This document shows positions 7,478-15,750 of a DNA stretch of 17,453 bases, piece by piece. The position numbers and the translations under genes are program-made. How positions within the stretch are numbered: position 1 is the first letter of the stretch; each line of letters opens with the position of its first letter. Source of the DNA: CAXQRU01 sp964226685 (GTDB lineage: Bacteria > Pseudomonadota > Gammaproteobacteria > Pseudomonadales > Cellvibrionaceae); contig CAXQRU010000107.1 of NCBI GenBank assembly GCA_964226685.1, positions 1 to 17,453 on the forward strand, in the 5' to 3' direction. The notes under the pieces are model-generated. The model made no database searches. It worked only from the letters and a program-made list of their open reading frames with translations, and was not told the DNA's origin.

Positions 7478-7777
7478 CTTTTTGCTCCATAAAATTCAAA
7501 AACCCGGCAATTGCGGAAAATTTGGCCGAGTTGCCGCAAGAAATAGCCATTCCTTTTCTCACATCGACTTAATGACAACGATCATTGCTAACTGACAGGC
7601 AGAAAGAGCTTTGGCAAAAGGTTGATTAATTCTTGATCGGATTGTGCCAGCAAAGCCGCCTGAAAGCTACATTGCGCTGATAACCTGTGAATCTAAGACT
7701 TTTCATGTTCTCAGGCCAGTCAGTAAACTGAAGTCATTTTTTATGGGAGCATTTTCGCTAATTGCATTGGTAGAAGG
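7478..7777. other. Intergenic region between the hydrolase and tRNA genes
   Basis: About 300 bases with no supported coding sequence. It holds the hydrolase leader, including two mutually exclusive 6-bp stems at 7505-7539, and the 3' flank of the tRNA gene. I saw no intrinsic terminator after the tRNA and no integrase or attachment-site repeat. Confidence 0.6.
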
Positions 7778-7851
7778 CGCACCCGGAGGGATTCGAACCC
7801 CCGACCAAGTGGTTCGAAGCCACCTACTCTATCCAACTGAGCTACGGGTGC
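7778..7851 (-). tRNA. tRNA-Arg, anticodon UCG
   Basis: A 74-base cloverleaf on the minus strand. The acceptor stem GCACCCG pairs with CGGGTGC; the D stem is GCTC/GAGT; the anticodon stem GGTGG/CCACT holds the loop CTTCGAA (anticodon TCG); the variable loop is TGGTC; the T stem GGGGG/CCCTC holds the loop TTCGAAT. The arginine identity elements A20 and C35 are both present and the discriminator is G73. It would read CGA and, by wobble, CGG codons. The bases after G73 are CCT, so the 3' CCA is not encoded and must be added by nucleotidyltransferase. Confidence 0.95.
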
Positions 7852-7864
7852 GTAGCAGGGGCGC

Positions 7865-7893
7865 AGTATACAAAATGCCAGTTCGCTTGGGAA
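7865..7893 (-). promoter_or_regulatory. Promoter of the tRNA-Arg gene
   Basis: On the minus strand, TTCCCA (7893-7888), a 17-base spacer and TATACT (7870-7865) stand directly upstream of the tRNA. The -10 box is followed by GCGCCCC, a GC-rich discriminator of the kind that makes stable-RNA promoters sensitive to ppGpp. The assignment rests on position and pattern only. Confidence 0.6.
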
Positions 7894-7961
7894 GCTGTTT
7901 GCTAGAAACTGTCGTATAAGAAGGCTATATAGAGCAAGATTACTTGGTATTGTAGCGCGGC

Positions 7962-7969
7962 TATATTAT
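7962..7969 (+). promoter_or_regulatory. Possible -10 region for the cytochrome c5 gene
   Basis: TATATTAT offers two overlapping good -10 hexamers about 35 bases before ATG 8002. No matching -35 box is evident, so the call rests on the -10 box and on position. The gene lies between the divergent tRNA and the convergent rep gene and must have its own promoter in this stretch. Confidence 0.35.
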
Positions 7970-8001
7970 AGTGTCGCCATGTCAAGACCTTGGAGATTAA
8001 T

Positions 8002-8403
8002 ATGAATTCATTAGTGCGTATTATAAGTGTTGTCGTTGCTGGCTTATTGATAGCAGTTGGGGTCATTGCCAGTACGATTGAAGAGCGGGTGGCGCCTGTT
8101 GGCAGTGTTTGTAAAAAAGGCGATGAGTGTGCTGCGGCCGTTGTGGTGGCGGCCAGTGGGCCTCGAGCAGGCGATGCCGTTTACAACAGTAAGTGCTCAG
8201 CTTGTCATGCTTCGGGTGCTCTTGGCGCTCCTATTGTTGGTGATGCGGCAGCGTGGGCGCCTAGAATTGAACAAGGCTTGGAAACGCTCACTAGTCACGC
8301 TTGGAACGGCATTAATAAAATGCCAGCTAAAGGCCAGTGTGGTGATTGTAGCGAAGAAGAGATTGCGGCAGCCGTACAATATATGGTTGATAACTCTCAA
8401 TAA
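8002..8403 (+). CDS. Cytochrome c5, membrane-tethered
   Basis: Small monohaem electron carrier of 133 residues, anchored to the periplasmic face by an N-terminal hydrophobic helix (about 6-24). The haem site is CSACH (65-69, His69 axial), with Met107 in KMPAKG as the likely sixth ligand. Cys113 and Cys116 (CGDC) form the disulfide-type motif that marks the c5 class. A second Cys pair (37 and 43) lies in the linker. The frame opens earlier at 7990, but GGAG at 7992-7995 lies at the right distance for ATG 8002. The stop abuts that of the convergent rep gene with no spacer. A cytochrome c5 gene near rep is, as I recall, also found in Pseudomonas. Confidence 0.92.
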   Translation: MNSLVRIISVVVAGLLIAVGVIASTIEERVAPVGSVCKKGDECAAAVVVAASGPRAGDAVYNSKCSACHASGALGAPIVGDAAAWAPRIEQGLETLTSHAWNGINKMPAKGQCGDCSEEEIAAAVQYMVDNSQ

Positions 8404-10431
8404 TTAGTCGAATAAATTCAGTAAGTTGCTGATGGTTGTCTGACCCTGTTGCCGATTGGCTTCAGGGTTGTGCTCTCCAAACCCCTCTCGAATCACATCT
8501 TCTTCAGGTAGTTCATCCAAGAAACGGCTAGGTGTGGTATCAAAGACTTCGCCAAACTGTTTTCTTTTTCCAGCAAAGGTAATGGTCAGTGTTTTTTGTG
8601 CTCGCGTAATACCGACATAGGCAAGCCTGCGCTCCTCTTCAATGGTATCGCTTTCGATACTGTTTCGGTGCGGTAGGATTTCTTCCTCGACACCCGCCAT
8701 AAATACATGAGGGAATTCAAGCCCCTTGGCGGCATGAAGGGTCATAAGCTGCACTTGGTTGGCGCCATCCTCCTCCTTTTCTTGTCTTTCCAGAATATCT
8801 TGCAGAAGTAGTTTTGAAATGGCATCGGCTAGCGTGAAGTCTTCCCCTTCCTCATCAGCACGCTCGCGCATACGTTTGATGCTATTGATTAGGAAGTGGA
8901 CGTTTTCCATTCGACGCTCAGCCACAGTGGGGCTGCTTGCGTGTTGGTTGAGCCAGCCCAGGTAGTCGATATCTTCAACCAGCTCGAACAGTAATGGAAT
9001 AGGGTCTTGCTCTTCGCAAGCGAGGCTGATCTTTAAAATCCAGTCGTAAAATCGTTTTAAGCGATCGTAACCAGCTTGAGGTAATTGCTCCTGCAGTCCG
9101 ATTTCACCAATGGCGTTAAATAAGCTAGTGTCTCGGTCACGAGCATAGTGACCTAAGATTTCGATAGTACTCGGACCAATTTGCCGCCGGGGAGTGTTGA
9201 TGATGCGCAATAGGGCGTTGTCGTCATCAGGGTTTGCAAGCAATCTTAGGTAGGCCAAAATATCCTTTACCTCGGTGCGACTAAAAAATGAGGTGCCGCC
9301 GCTTAAGGCGTAAGGAATTTGATAGTGTTGTAACTTCATTTCTATGAGGCGCGCTTGGTGGTTACTTCTGTACAGAACGGCAAAGTCGCTATATTTTGCT
9401 TGTCGTTGCAATCGTTGGGTGATGATCTCGGTAGCGATGCGCTCCGCTTCGGCATCCTCATTTCTGCAACGAATGATTCGTATGGGTTCGCCGATACTTT
9501 TATCGCTCCATAGGGCTTTTTCAAATTCGTGTGGGTTGTGTTCGATCAGGTGGTTTGCGGTTTTCAAAATACGTTGGGTCGAGCGATAGTTTTGCTCAAG
9601 CTTGATGACTTCTAGGTTGCTAAAGTCCTTACGCAGCTCGGAGAGGTTTTCAGGTCTGGCGCCTCGCCAGGCGTAGATCGATTGGTCGTCGTCGCCCACC
9701 ACAGTGAGCGCGCCTCGGTCACCAATGAGAAGCCGGATGAGTTGGTATTGACTGCTATTAGTATCCTGATACTCATCGACCAATAAATATCGAACCCGTG
9801 CCTGCCAGCGAGTAAGCGCTTTAGGGTCGCTCATCAAATGATTCACGGGTAAGTAGATAAGGTCATCTAAGTCCAGTGAGTTGTAGGCTTTGAGCGCCGA
9901 GCAGTAGCGCTCGTAAGCGGTGGCAAATAGCAGCTCTCCAGGGCGTGTGGCCATTGATTTGGCTTGTTCTGGAGAGATCAGCTGGTTTTTCCAGTCCGAT
10001 ATTTGGTTTTTGACCCGATCGATATGATCGCTGTCCAATTCGTTGTTCTTAAGCAGTAGTTCTTTTATCAGTGATTTGCTGTCTTCGGTGTCAAAAATAG
10101 AAAAGCCGCTGCGATACCCTAAGCTTTTTTGTTCCTTGCGAATAATATTAAGCCCTAGGTTGTGGAAGGTAGAGACTGTGAGCCCCCGTGCACCTTTGCC
10201 CGATACCAGCTTTGAAACCCGTTCTTTCATTTCGCGCGCGGCTTTGTTGGTAAACGTCAGTGCAATAATGTGTTTTGGGTTGAGTTCGCATTGTTCAATG
10301 AGATAGGCAATTTTTTGTGTAATGACACTGGTCTTACCGCTGCCAGCGCCCGCCAGTACTAGGCATGGGCCGTCTATATAATGAACCGCTTGGTGTTGTT
10401 GAGGGTTAAGCTTAGGCACGATAATTAGCAT
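8404..10431 (-). CDS. rep: ATP-dependent DNA helicase Rep
   Basis: SF1A (UvrD/Rep) 3'-5' helicase that helps replication forks pass protein barriers and restart. The 675 residues match the length of E. coli Rep, with recognisable colinear segments throughout: GAGSGKT Walker A (28-34), FTNKAAREMKERV, LLVDEYQDTN (Walker B/motif II), VVGDDDQSIYAWRGARP (motif III), LEQNYRST (IV), LMTLHAAKGLEFPHVF (V) and EEERRLAYVGITRAQ (VI). The 2B-domain signature GGTSFFSR is present. ATG 10431 has a poor ribosome-binding site; GTG 10419 (VPKLNPQQ) is a possible alternative. It diverges from the GGDEF gene across a 228-base spacer. Confidence 0.96.
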   Translation of the reverse strand: MLIIVPKLNPQQHQAVHYIDGPCLVLAGAGSGKTSVITQKIAYLIEQCELNPKHIIALTFTNKAAREMKERVSKLVSGKGARGLTVSTFHNLGLNIIRKEQKSLGYRSGFSIFDTEDSKSLIKELLLKNNELDSDHIDRVKNQISDWKNQLISPEQAKSMATRPGELLFATAYERYCSALKAYNSLDLDDLIYLPVNHLMSDPKALTRWQARVRYLLVDEYQDTNSSQYQLIRLLIGDRGALTVVGDDDQSIYAWRGARPENLSELRKDFSNLEVIKLEQNYRSTQRILKTANHLIEHNPHEFEKALWSDKSIGEPIRIIRCRNEDAEAERIATEIITQRLQRQAKYSDFAVLYRSNHQARLIEMKLQHYQIPYALSGGTSFFSRTEVKDILAYLRLLANPDDDNALLRIINTPRRQIGPSTIEILGHYARDRDTSLFNAIGEIGLQEQLPQAGYDRLKRFYDWILKISLACEEQDPIPLLFELVEDIDYLGWLNQHASSPTVAERRMENVHFLINSIKRMRERADEEGEDFTLADAISKLLLQDILERQEKEEDGANQVQLMTLHAAKGLEFPHVFMAGVEEEILPHRNSIESDTIEEERRLAYVGITRAQKTLTITFAGKRKQFGEVFDTTPSRFLDELPEEDVIREGFGEHNPEANRQQGQTTISNLLNLFD

Positions 10432-10447
10432 TTAACAAGGGCAAGGT

Positions 10448-10476
10448 AGTGTACGCTTAGCGGTAGATGAATTCAA
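10448..10476 (-). promoter_or_regulatory. Possible sigma70 promoter for rep
   Basis: On the minus strand, TTGAAT (10476-10471), a 17-base spacer and TACACT (10453-10448) lie just before the rep start, each box matching consensus in 4 of 6 positions. This would give a short leader of roughly 10 bases. Confidence 0.42.
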
Positions 10477-10589
10477 TCCATAGGGCACCTTTATAGCCAA
10501 ATAGCCGCTTGATGGATTCGTTCGGAATATTTTGCAATAACCGTTGAAATTAGCTGCTGTTTGCTTGTTGATGGTGTACAGTGTTTGGC

Positions 10590-10617
10590 TTGAATCCTCC
10601 TTGGGGGAAATTAAAAT
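10590..10617 (+). promoter_or_regulatory. Possible sigma70 promoter for the GGDEF-EAL gene
   Basis: TTGAAT (10590-10595), a 16-base spacer and TAAAAT (10612-10617) lie about 45 bases before ATG 10660. The rest of the 228-base spacer (10432-10659) holds a 7-bp inverted repeat, AATCCAT at 10475-10481 with ATGGATT at 10512-10518, of unknown meaning. Confidence 0.42.
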
Positions 10618-10659
10618 TAGGGTGTTAAACGCAAGTAGATCCTGGATTCGGAGGAATAG

Positions 10660-12372
10660 ATGGGGGACACCACCAATATTTTATTGGTTGATGATGAGCG
10701 CCAAGAATATTTACTAATCGGTTACCTATTATCAGAAACACAGCAAGATAATTATCGTTTAATTTGGTGTCAAAATATCGATGATGCTTTTGATCAGATG
10801 TTGGCGGGTTCTTGTGATGTGGTGTTGCTGGATTATCACTGGCGCGGAACGCGCACAGGTGCTGAGTTTCTCAAGTTGTCGCAGCAAAAAGGTTGTCGTG
10901 TTCCGATTATTGTGATGACCGACGAGATGGAGTCCGATGTTGATCGGGATGCCATTCGCGAAGGTGCCTCTGATTATCTAGTCAAGGGTCGTATTGATTC
11001 ACAATTGCTTGAGAGAACCATTCGTTACGCTATTGAACGAAAAAAAATCGAAATCAAGTTGGATCGCTTAGCTCACTACGATCATTTGTCCGGTCTTCCC
11101 AACCGAATGCTCTTTAAAGATCGCCTCAATCAAGCGATTGCATTAGCGGAGCGGGAGGGGATTGAATTTACTCTAATGTATCTTGATCTCGATGGTTTCA
11201 AAAAGGTTAATGATACCTATGGTCATGATGTGGGCGATGAGCTGATTACTCAATGCGCCGATCGCCTGGTTCAATGTGTTCGCAAAAGCGACACTGTGGC
11301 CCGCATCGGTGGCGATGAATTTACCTTATTGTTGAGTAATACGGGTAATACGACCCAAGTCGCCTCATTGGCAGATAAATTAGTGGCCGCATTGGTGAAG
11401 CCTTTCACGATTAACGGTATCCAAATCCAAATTGGCTGTAGCGTTGGTATTGCAATTTATCCTGATGCGGGCACTGAGGCTGAGGTCTTGCAACGGCACG
11501 CGGATTTGGCAATGTATCAAGCAAAAATTCAACCGACGAGCTGTTATCGGTTTTTTACAGACTCGCTCAATCGGCAAGTGCGTTTGCAAATGCTGTTTCA
11601 CAATGAGTTGTCTAGTGCCATTTCAGAAAATCAGTTTGAGCTTTGTTACCGTCCTCGGGTTGATTTGCGCTCTGGCAGTTTAAAGTCTGTTGAGGTGGTT
11701 CCCATTTGGCATCACCCCGATAGAGGCGTGTTGACGACTGGCCAATTTTTGCGGGCGGCTGAAGAGGGCGGATTGTTGACCCTTTTTAATTATTGGGTGA
11801 TCAATCGCTTATGTGCAGATTTAGAGACCTTAAAGCAATCCTCCGTAGACTTGAAGGTGGTTGTCAACTTTCGATTGCAGCAACTGTTATGTGTAAAATT
11901 TACTACGTATATGTGCGAATTACTGGAAGAGCGGCAGTTGTCTGGTGACGCCTTGGAGTTGGATCTTAGTCAGACTCTGATGCCCGAAGGGGTTGATCAG
12001 GTAAAAGAGTCTATGGATAAATTATGCAGCCAGGGAATCACCTTTGGTCTTAATCATTTTGGTGCCGGTTGTTCTTCATTTTTGCATCTACAGCGTTTGC
12101 CAATTAGCACTTTAAAAATTGATAAGCAATTTGTTGTGGATGCACCTAGTAATGGTGATGATGCGAACTTAGTGGCTTCTATGATTAATTTGGGTCACAG
12201 CCTAAATAAAAAAATTGTTGCTACCGGTGTCGATACGGCGACCCAGCACCGCTTGCTAAAGGCCTTGGGCTGTGATCAGGCGCAGGGAGATTATTATTCC
12301 AAGCGCCTAAGTTTGTCCCAACTACTTTGTTACACGCAGCCGGTACAAGAGAGTAGTTTGCTATCGAGCTAA
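10660..12372 (+). CDS. REC-GGDEF-EAL response regulator, EAL degenerate
   Basis: Cytosolic c-di-GMP signalling protein of 570 residues. The receiver domain (about 5-125) has the acidic pair Asp11/Asp12, phospho-acceptor Asp58, Thr87 and Lys109. The GGDEF domain (about 135-300) has an intact GGDEF at 217-221 and an RxxD inhibitory site (Arg208-Asp211), so it should act as a phosphorylation-controlled, product-inhibited diguanylate cyclase. The EAL domain (about 315-560) keeps Glu345, Asn403, Lys486 and Gln542, but EAL reads EVV, the metal-binding DD pair reads Asn465-His466, and VAEGVE reads VATGVD. Phosphodiesterase activity is therefore probably lost. GGAGGA at 10650-10655 sets the start. 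No cognate kinase gene adjoins it. Its stop overlaps that of the convergent comM gene. Confidence 0.9.
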   Translation: MGDTTNILLVDDERQEYLLIGYLLSETQQDNYRLIWCQNIDDAFDQMLAGSCDVVLLDYHWRGTRTGAEFLKLSQQKGCRVPIIVMTDEMESDVDRDAIREGASDYLVKGRIDSQLLERTIRYAIERKKIEIKLDRLAHYDHLSGLPNRMLFKDRLNQAIALAEREGIEFTLMYLDLDGFKKVNDTYGHDVGDELITQCADRLVQCVRKSDTVARIGGDEFTLLLSNTGNTTQVASLADKLVAALVKPFTINGIQIQIGCSVGIAIYPDAGTEAEVLQRHADLAMYQAKIQPTSCYRFFTDSLNRQVRLQMLFHNELSSAISENQFELCYRPRVDLRSGSLKSVEVVPIWHHPDRGVLTTGQFLRAAEEGGLLTLFNYWVINRLCADLETLKQSSVDLKVVVNFRLQQLLCVKFTTYMCELLEERQLSGDALELDLSQTLMPEGVDQVKESMDKLCSQGITFGLNHFGAGCSSFLHLQRLPISTLKIDKQFVVDAPSNGDDANLVASMINLGHSLNKKIVATGVDTATQHRLLKALGCDQAQGDYYSKRLSLSQLLCYTQPVQESSLLSS

Positions 12373-13868
12373 CTGATTGGCCGATCAAATTGTCTTAGGG
12401 ACAAGGCTTCGCTAATGTGCTGCGGATTAATGTCAGTGTTACCGTCAAGGTCCGCAATTGTGCGCGCTACACGCAGTATTCTGTGATATGCCCTCGATGA
12501 TAGCTTTAATGTCTCCAAGGCTCGATTAAGTAGGCTCTTGGATGTGTCTGATAAGGGGCAATACTGTAAAATTTCTTTATTTCCCAGTTCGCTGTTGGTT
12601 TTTCCTTGTCGTTGGATTTGAATCGCTCGCGCTTTTTCAATTTTATGCAATAATTCTTGGCTGCTAGGCCCTTCTGGGCGTGCGTGGAGCTGTTCGATGG
12701 GAATGGGTTGCAAGCCGATGTGTAAATCGATTCGATCGAGCAGAGGGCCAGATATTTTGTGGCGGTAGCGTTTGACTTGATCAGGACTGCAGCGGCAGCT
12801 TTGGGAGTGTTGGCTGCCATAGTAGCCACAAGGGCATGGATTCATGGCGGCAATCAGCTGAAATTTCGCAGGAAATTGGCATTGTGCGGTTGCTCTAGAA
12901 ATACGAATTTCTCCCGATTCCAAAGGTTCTCTCAAGACTTCCAATACATGCCGTGGAAACTCGGGTAGCTCATCCAGAAACAGTACGCCGTTGTGTGCTA
13001 GGGATATTTCCCCTGGTTTTGGGTGGCTGCCCCCGCCCACTAAGGCGACTGCCGAGGCGGTGTGATGGGGTGATCGAAAGGGTGGTTGGCGATGTGGGGG
13101 TGGCGTAATGGTTCCAATCGAGTAAATGGCTGCAACCGCTAATGCATCTTCATTAGAGAGTTTTGGTAGCAAGCCCGGTAAGCGAGAAGCCAATAAAGTT
13201 TTTCCAGTCCCGGGTGGGCCAAACATCAGTAGGTTATGTCTGCCCGCAGCAGCAATAGTGAGTGCTCGTTTACCGTGAGGCTGACCATGTACTTCATTGA
13301 TATTGGGGGGTTCCTCTATGGCCTCGGGCTGAATGTAAATAGCCTCTTCCAATACGTGCTTGCCTTGTAAATGCTCGCATAGCGACACTAAGCTGTCTGC
13401 ACCTTTTACACTGGTATACTCGCACACTGAGGCCTCTTGAGCATTGCCGCTTGCGCAAAATAGCACTCGTTGTTCTTTGCCGCAGGCTATCGCTGCCGTG
13501 AGAATGCCGCTCACTCGTCTGAGCTTGCCAGTTAGGGCCAGTTCCCCAACAAATTCAGCTCCATCCAAAACGGATGCTGGCAATTGTTTTGATGCAACGA
13601 GAATGCCCAATGCAATTGGCAGATCAAATCGGCTACCATCTTTCGGAATATCGGCGGGTGCTAGGTTAATGGTGACTCGCCGATCTGGAAACTCAAATTG
13701 GCTATTGAGCAATGCGCTTCTCACACGATCTTTGCTTTCTTTAACCGCTGCTTCGGGGAGCCCCACGATGGATAAGCCTGGTAGGCCATTCGAAATGTGG
13801 ACTTCAACGGTAACAGCGGGAGCTTTGATGCCAAAACTGGCGCGGGTATTAACTAGGGCGAGTGACAT
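12369..13868 (-). CDS. comM: ComM/YifB AAA+ helicase (Mg-chelatase-like)
   Basis: The 499-residue product matches the YifB/ComM family. In Vibrio, ComM is a hexameric branch-migration helicase that helps integrate incoming DNA during natural transformation. The N-terminal Lon-protease-like domain (MSLALVNTRASFGIKAP through NLAPADIPKDG) is followed by an AAA+ module with GPPGTGKT (217-224), FRSPHHTAS, LAHNGVLFLDELPEF (Walker B) and a four-Cys cluster (345, 347, 358, 360) that may bind zinc. The C-terminal RVARTIADL motif is present. An ATG three codons upstream (13877) is possible, but AGGA eight bases before ATG 13868 and the family's MSL start favour the shorter form. The last four bases overlap the GGDEF-EAL gene; 37 bases separate its start from dctB. 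Confidence 0.93.
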   Translation of the reverse strand: MSLALVNTRASFGIKAPAVTVEVHISNGLPGLSIVGLPEAAVKESKDRVRSALLNSQFEFPDRRVTINLAPADIPKDGSRFDLPIALGILVASKQLPASVLDGAEFVGELALTGKLRRVSGILTAAIACGKEQRVLFCASGNAQEASVCEYTSVKGADSLVSLCEHLQGKHVLEEAIYIQPEAIEEPPNINEVHGQPHGKRALTIAAAGRHNLLMFGPPGTGKTLLASRLPGLLPKLSNEDALAVAAIYSIGTITPPPHRQPPFRSPHHTASAVALVGGGSHPKPGEISLAHNGVLFLDELPEFPRHVLEVLREPLESGEIRISRATAQCQFPAKFQLIAAMNPCPCGYYGSQHSQSCRCSPDQVKRYRHKISGPLLDRIDLHIGLQPIPIEQLHARPEGPSSQELLHKIEKARAIQIQRQGKTNSELGNKEILQYCPLSDTSKSLLNRALETLKLSSRAYHRILRVARTIADLDGNTDINPQHISEALSLRQFDRPIS

Positions 13869-13905
13869 AAACAGCATCCTGTGCTAGAGATTGGAATAAA
13901 TTGGG

Positions 13906-15750
13906 ATGGTAGAGAACTTGATGCGTGAAGTCAACGTTCCTGCTAGGGACATCGATGTGGTAGGCTATCGGCGTTTCTTATGGTGGGCATCAATGAAAAA
14001 TAAGTACCTCTTGTGGCTAATGATCTTGTTTGGCTTTTCAGTTTTTGTACTGGTCAGCGCCTTGGTTGCTCATCAGCTTGCCTATCATCGCTATGGGATC
14101 AATTCCAGCCGATCTGTAGTAGCCTTTAGCAATTTTATTGACCGTCAAGTTTCCGAACTGACGTTGTTGCTGGATGTGTTATCAAACAACCCCAGCATTA
14201 CCATTGCCAGTGAGCCGCTCACTGCCTTTGAGACGGATGTCACGAATCGTTTCTTGGCTGGTATGGTTCAAGATTCCCCAGGGCGAGAGCTTCTGATTTT
14301 AAACCCAGATGGTGTGATTGTCGCTCACAGTGCTTGGCAGCAGAAAGGCTACTTGCTCAATCAACCCTTTTGGTTAAAGGAGTCCACAGAGTTTGATAAG
14401 GGAGTGAGTTTTTATTTAGATATCGATATTGCCTCTGGCAGTCGGCGTATGGTGATGGTCAAGCGTTTGTTTGCAGTGACGCTAGTGTTGATGGTCAGTA
14501 TTGATGAGTTGGAGGCTACATGGCGAGCGGGCTTAGACTCCACTCACATGGATTACTTCATTTCCACTCAATCAGGGTCGATTTTTTTCTCAACAGATTA
14601 CAGTTTTTTATTTAAGTATTTGGATGATTCCGTCGAGGTTGATCGTGGTCAAATTCTCAGTTACCAAAAAAAACTGACGCCAGTGGTGTTAGAGGCAAAT
14701 CAGGCCGTCATCCAATTGGCCTCAATGCCTGATCAAAGCTTATTGTGGACTACCCATAAGGGGCTTTACGACTGGTCTTTTAATAGTTTGGTTGAGGCGC
14801 GGGATGCTCGCACACAAGCGGTTTCGGCCGCGGCTTACGGCGGATTGGTTTATATTATTCTTGCTTTGTTGTTCGCATTTGGTCGAGAGCGCGATCGGCG
14901 CATCAAGGTTTTGCATATGCATAACTCTCAGCTCGAAACCAAAGTGGCGGTTCGTACTCGTGAGTTGCAGGCGGCAAACGTGGCGCTCTCAGAGGAGATT
15001 GCGGAGCGTATTCGAGCGAATGTTGCGCTCACAAAGATGCAGCAGGAGCTGATTCAAGCGGAAAAACTAGCGGTGATTGGTGAGTTATCCGCTGGTTTGA
15101 GCCATGAGTTAAATCAGCCCATTACCGCCGTTCGCTCGTTCAGTACCAATGCCCAGGCATTTCTTGAGCGCGGAAAACTGGAGATGGTCAGCGATAATTT
15201 GAGCGAGATTACGCGAATCAGTCATCATATGGGCGGGATTGTTCAGCAGTTTAAACACTTTTCTCGAAGTGACGTGGTGCTAAAACCTGTGTCTGTCGAG
15301 CAGGCCTGTAGCCGGGCTGTGAAGATGCTCAATGCGCTTATTGAAGAAAAAAATATCGATTTTCAGATGCATCTAAAATTCATTGAAGATACGTACATCC
15401 GGGGCGATTGGGTGTTGTTGGAACAAATTTTGGTGAACTTGATCACCAACGCGATTGACGCGACCCAGGAGCAGGAACAACCGACAATCATTCTCGCAGG
15501 CCAAGTAGTGGATGGGGGAGTGAGTTTGTCGGTTACCGATAATGGTGGTGGGTTAGAGCCGGGTGTCGAAGAGAAAATATTTCAGCCTTTCTTTACCACC
15601 AAGCCTCAAACCAAGGGTTTGGGGCTGGGCTTGGCGATTGCTCAAAAAATGGTTGAGTTAATGGCTGGAACGATAACTGCAGGGAATAATGCTCACTTGG
15701 GAGCAACATTCAACATTTGGTTACCTTTATATGATCGAGAAAGTCAGTAA
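13906..15750 (+). CDS. dctB: C4-dicarboxylate sensor histidine kinase DctB
   Basis: Inner-membrane sensor kinase of 614 residues. Two membrane helices (about 33-56 and 309-326) flank a periplasmic region of some 250 residues, consistent with the double-Cache sensor of DctB (LLILNPDGVIVAHS at 129-142). A coiled coil (about 330-390) replaces HAMP, as is usual in DctB. The kinase core has the H-box IGELSAGLSHELNQP with His400, the N-box LITNAIDAT (512-520), the G1 box TDNGGG (544-549) and GLGLGLAI (571-578). It should sense dicarboxylates and phosphorylate DctD. The first ATG (13906) gives 32 residues before the first helix; ATG 13921 or 13993 are alternatives. It overlaps dctD by 20 bases. The promoter must sit in the 37-base gap or inside comM. 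Confidence 0.88.
   Translation: MVENLMREVNVPARDIDVVGYRRFLWWASMKNKYLLWLMILFGFSVFVLVSALVAHQLAYHRYGINSSRSVVAFSNFIDRQVSELTLLLDVLSNNPSITIASEPLTAFETDVTNRFLAGMVQDSPGRELLILNPDGVIVAHSAWQQKGYLLNQPFWLKESTEFDKGVSFYLDIDIASGSRRMVMVKRLFAVTLVLMVSIDELEATWRAGLDSTHMDYFISTQSGSIFFSTDYSFLFKYLDDSVEVDRGQILSYQKKLTPVVLEANQAVIQLASMPDQSLLWTTHKGLYDWSFNSLVEARDARTQAVSAAAYGGLVYIILALLFAFGRERDRRIKVLHMHNSQLETKVAVRTRELQAANVALSEEIAERIRANVALTKMQQELIQAEKLAVIGELSAGLSHELNQPITAVRSFSTNAQAFLERGKLEMVSDNLSEITRISHHMGGIVQQFKHFSRSDVVLKPVSVEQACSRAVKMLNALIEEKNIDFQMHLKFIEDTYIRGDWVLLEQILVNLITNAIDATQEQEQPTIILAGQVVDGGVSLSVTDNGGGLEPGVEEKIFQPFFTTKPQTKGLGLGLAIAQKMVELMAGTITAGNNAHLGATFNIWLPLYDRESQ

Noticed and set aside
7571..7586. AATGA-N6-TCATT palindrome, reminiscent of a Fur box
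   Set aside because: Spacing does not fit the Fur consensus, no iron gene is nearby, and a 5-bp dyad in AT-rich DNA is expected by chance.
7778..7800. tRNA 3' end as an integration (att) site
   Set aside because: No second copy of the tRNA 3' sequence and no integrase gene in the window.
7644..7919. 91-codon plus-strand open frame
   Set aside because: It runs antisense through the tRNA-Arg gene, including its T arm and anticodon, and has no ribosome-binding site or recognisable fold.
15689..15730. Upstream in-frame start for DctD adding 14 residues
   Set aside because: The residues lie wholly inside the dctB coding sequence, do not belong to the receiver fold, and the family starts close to the first receiver strand.
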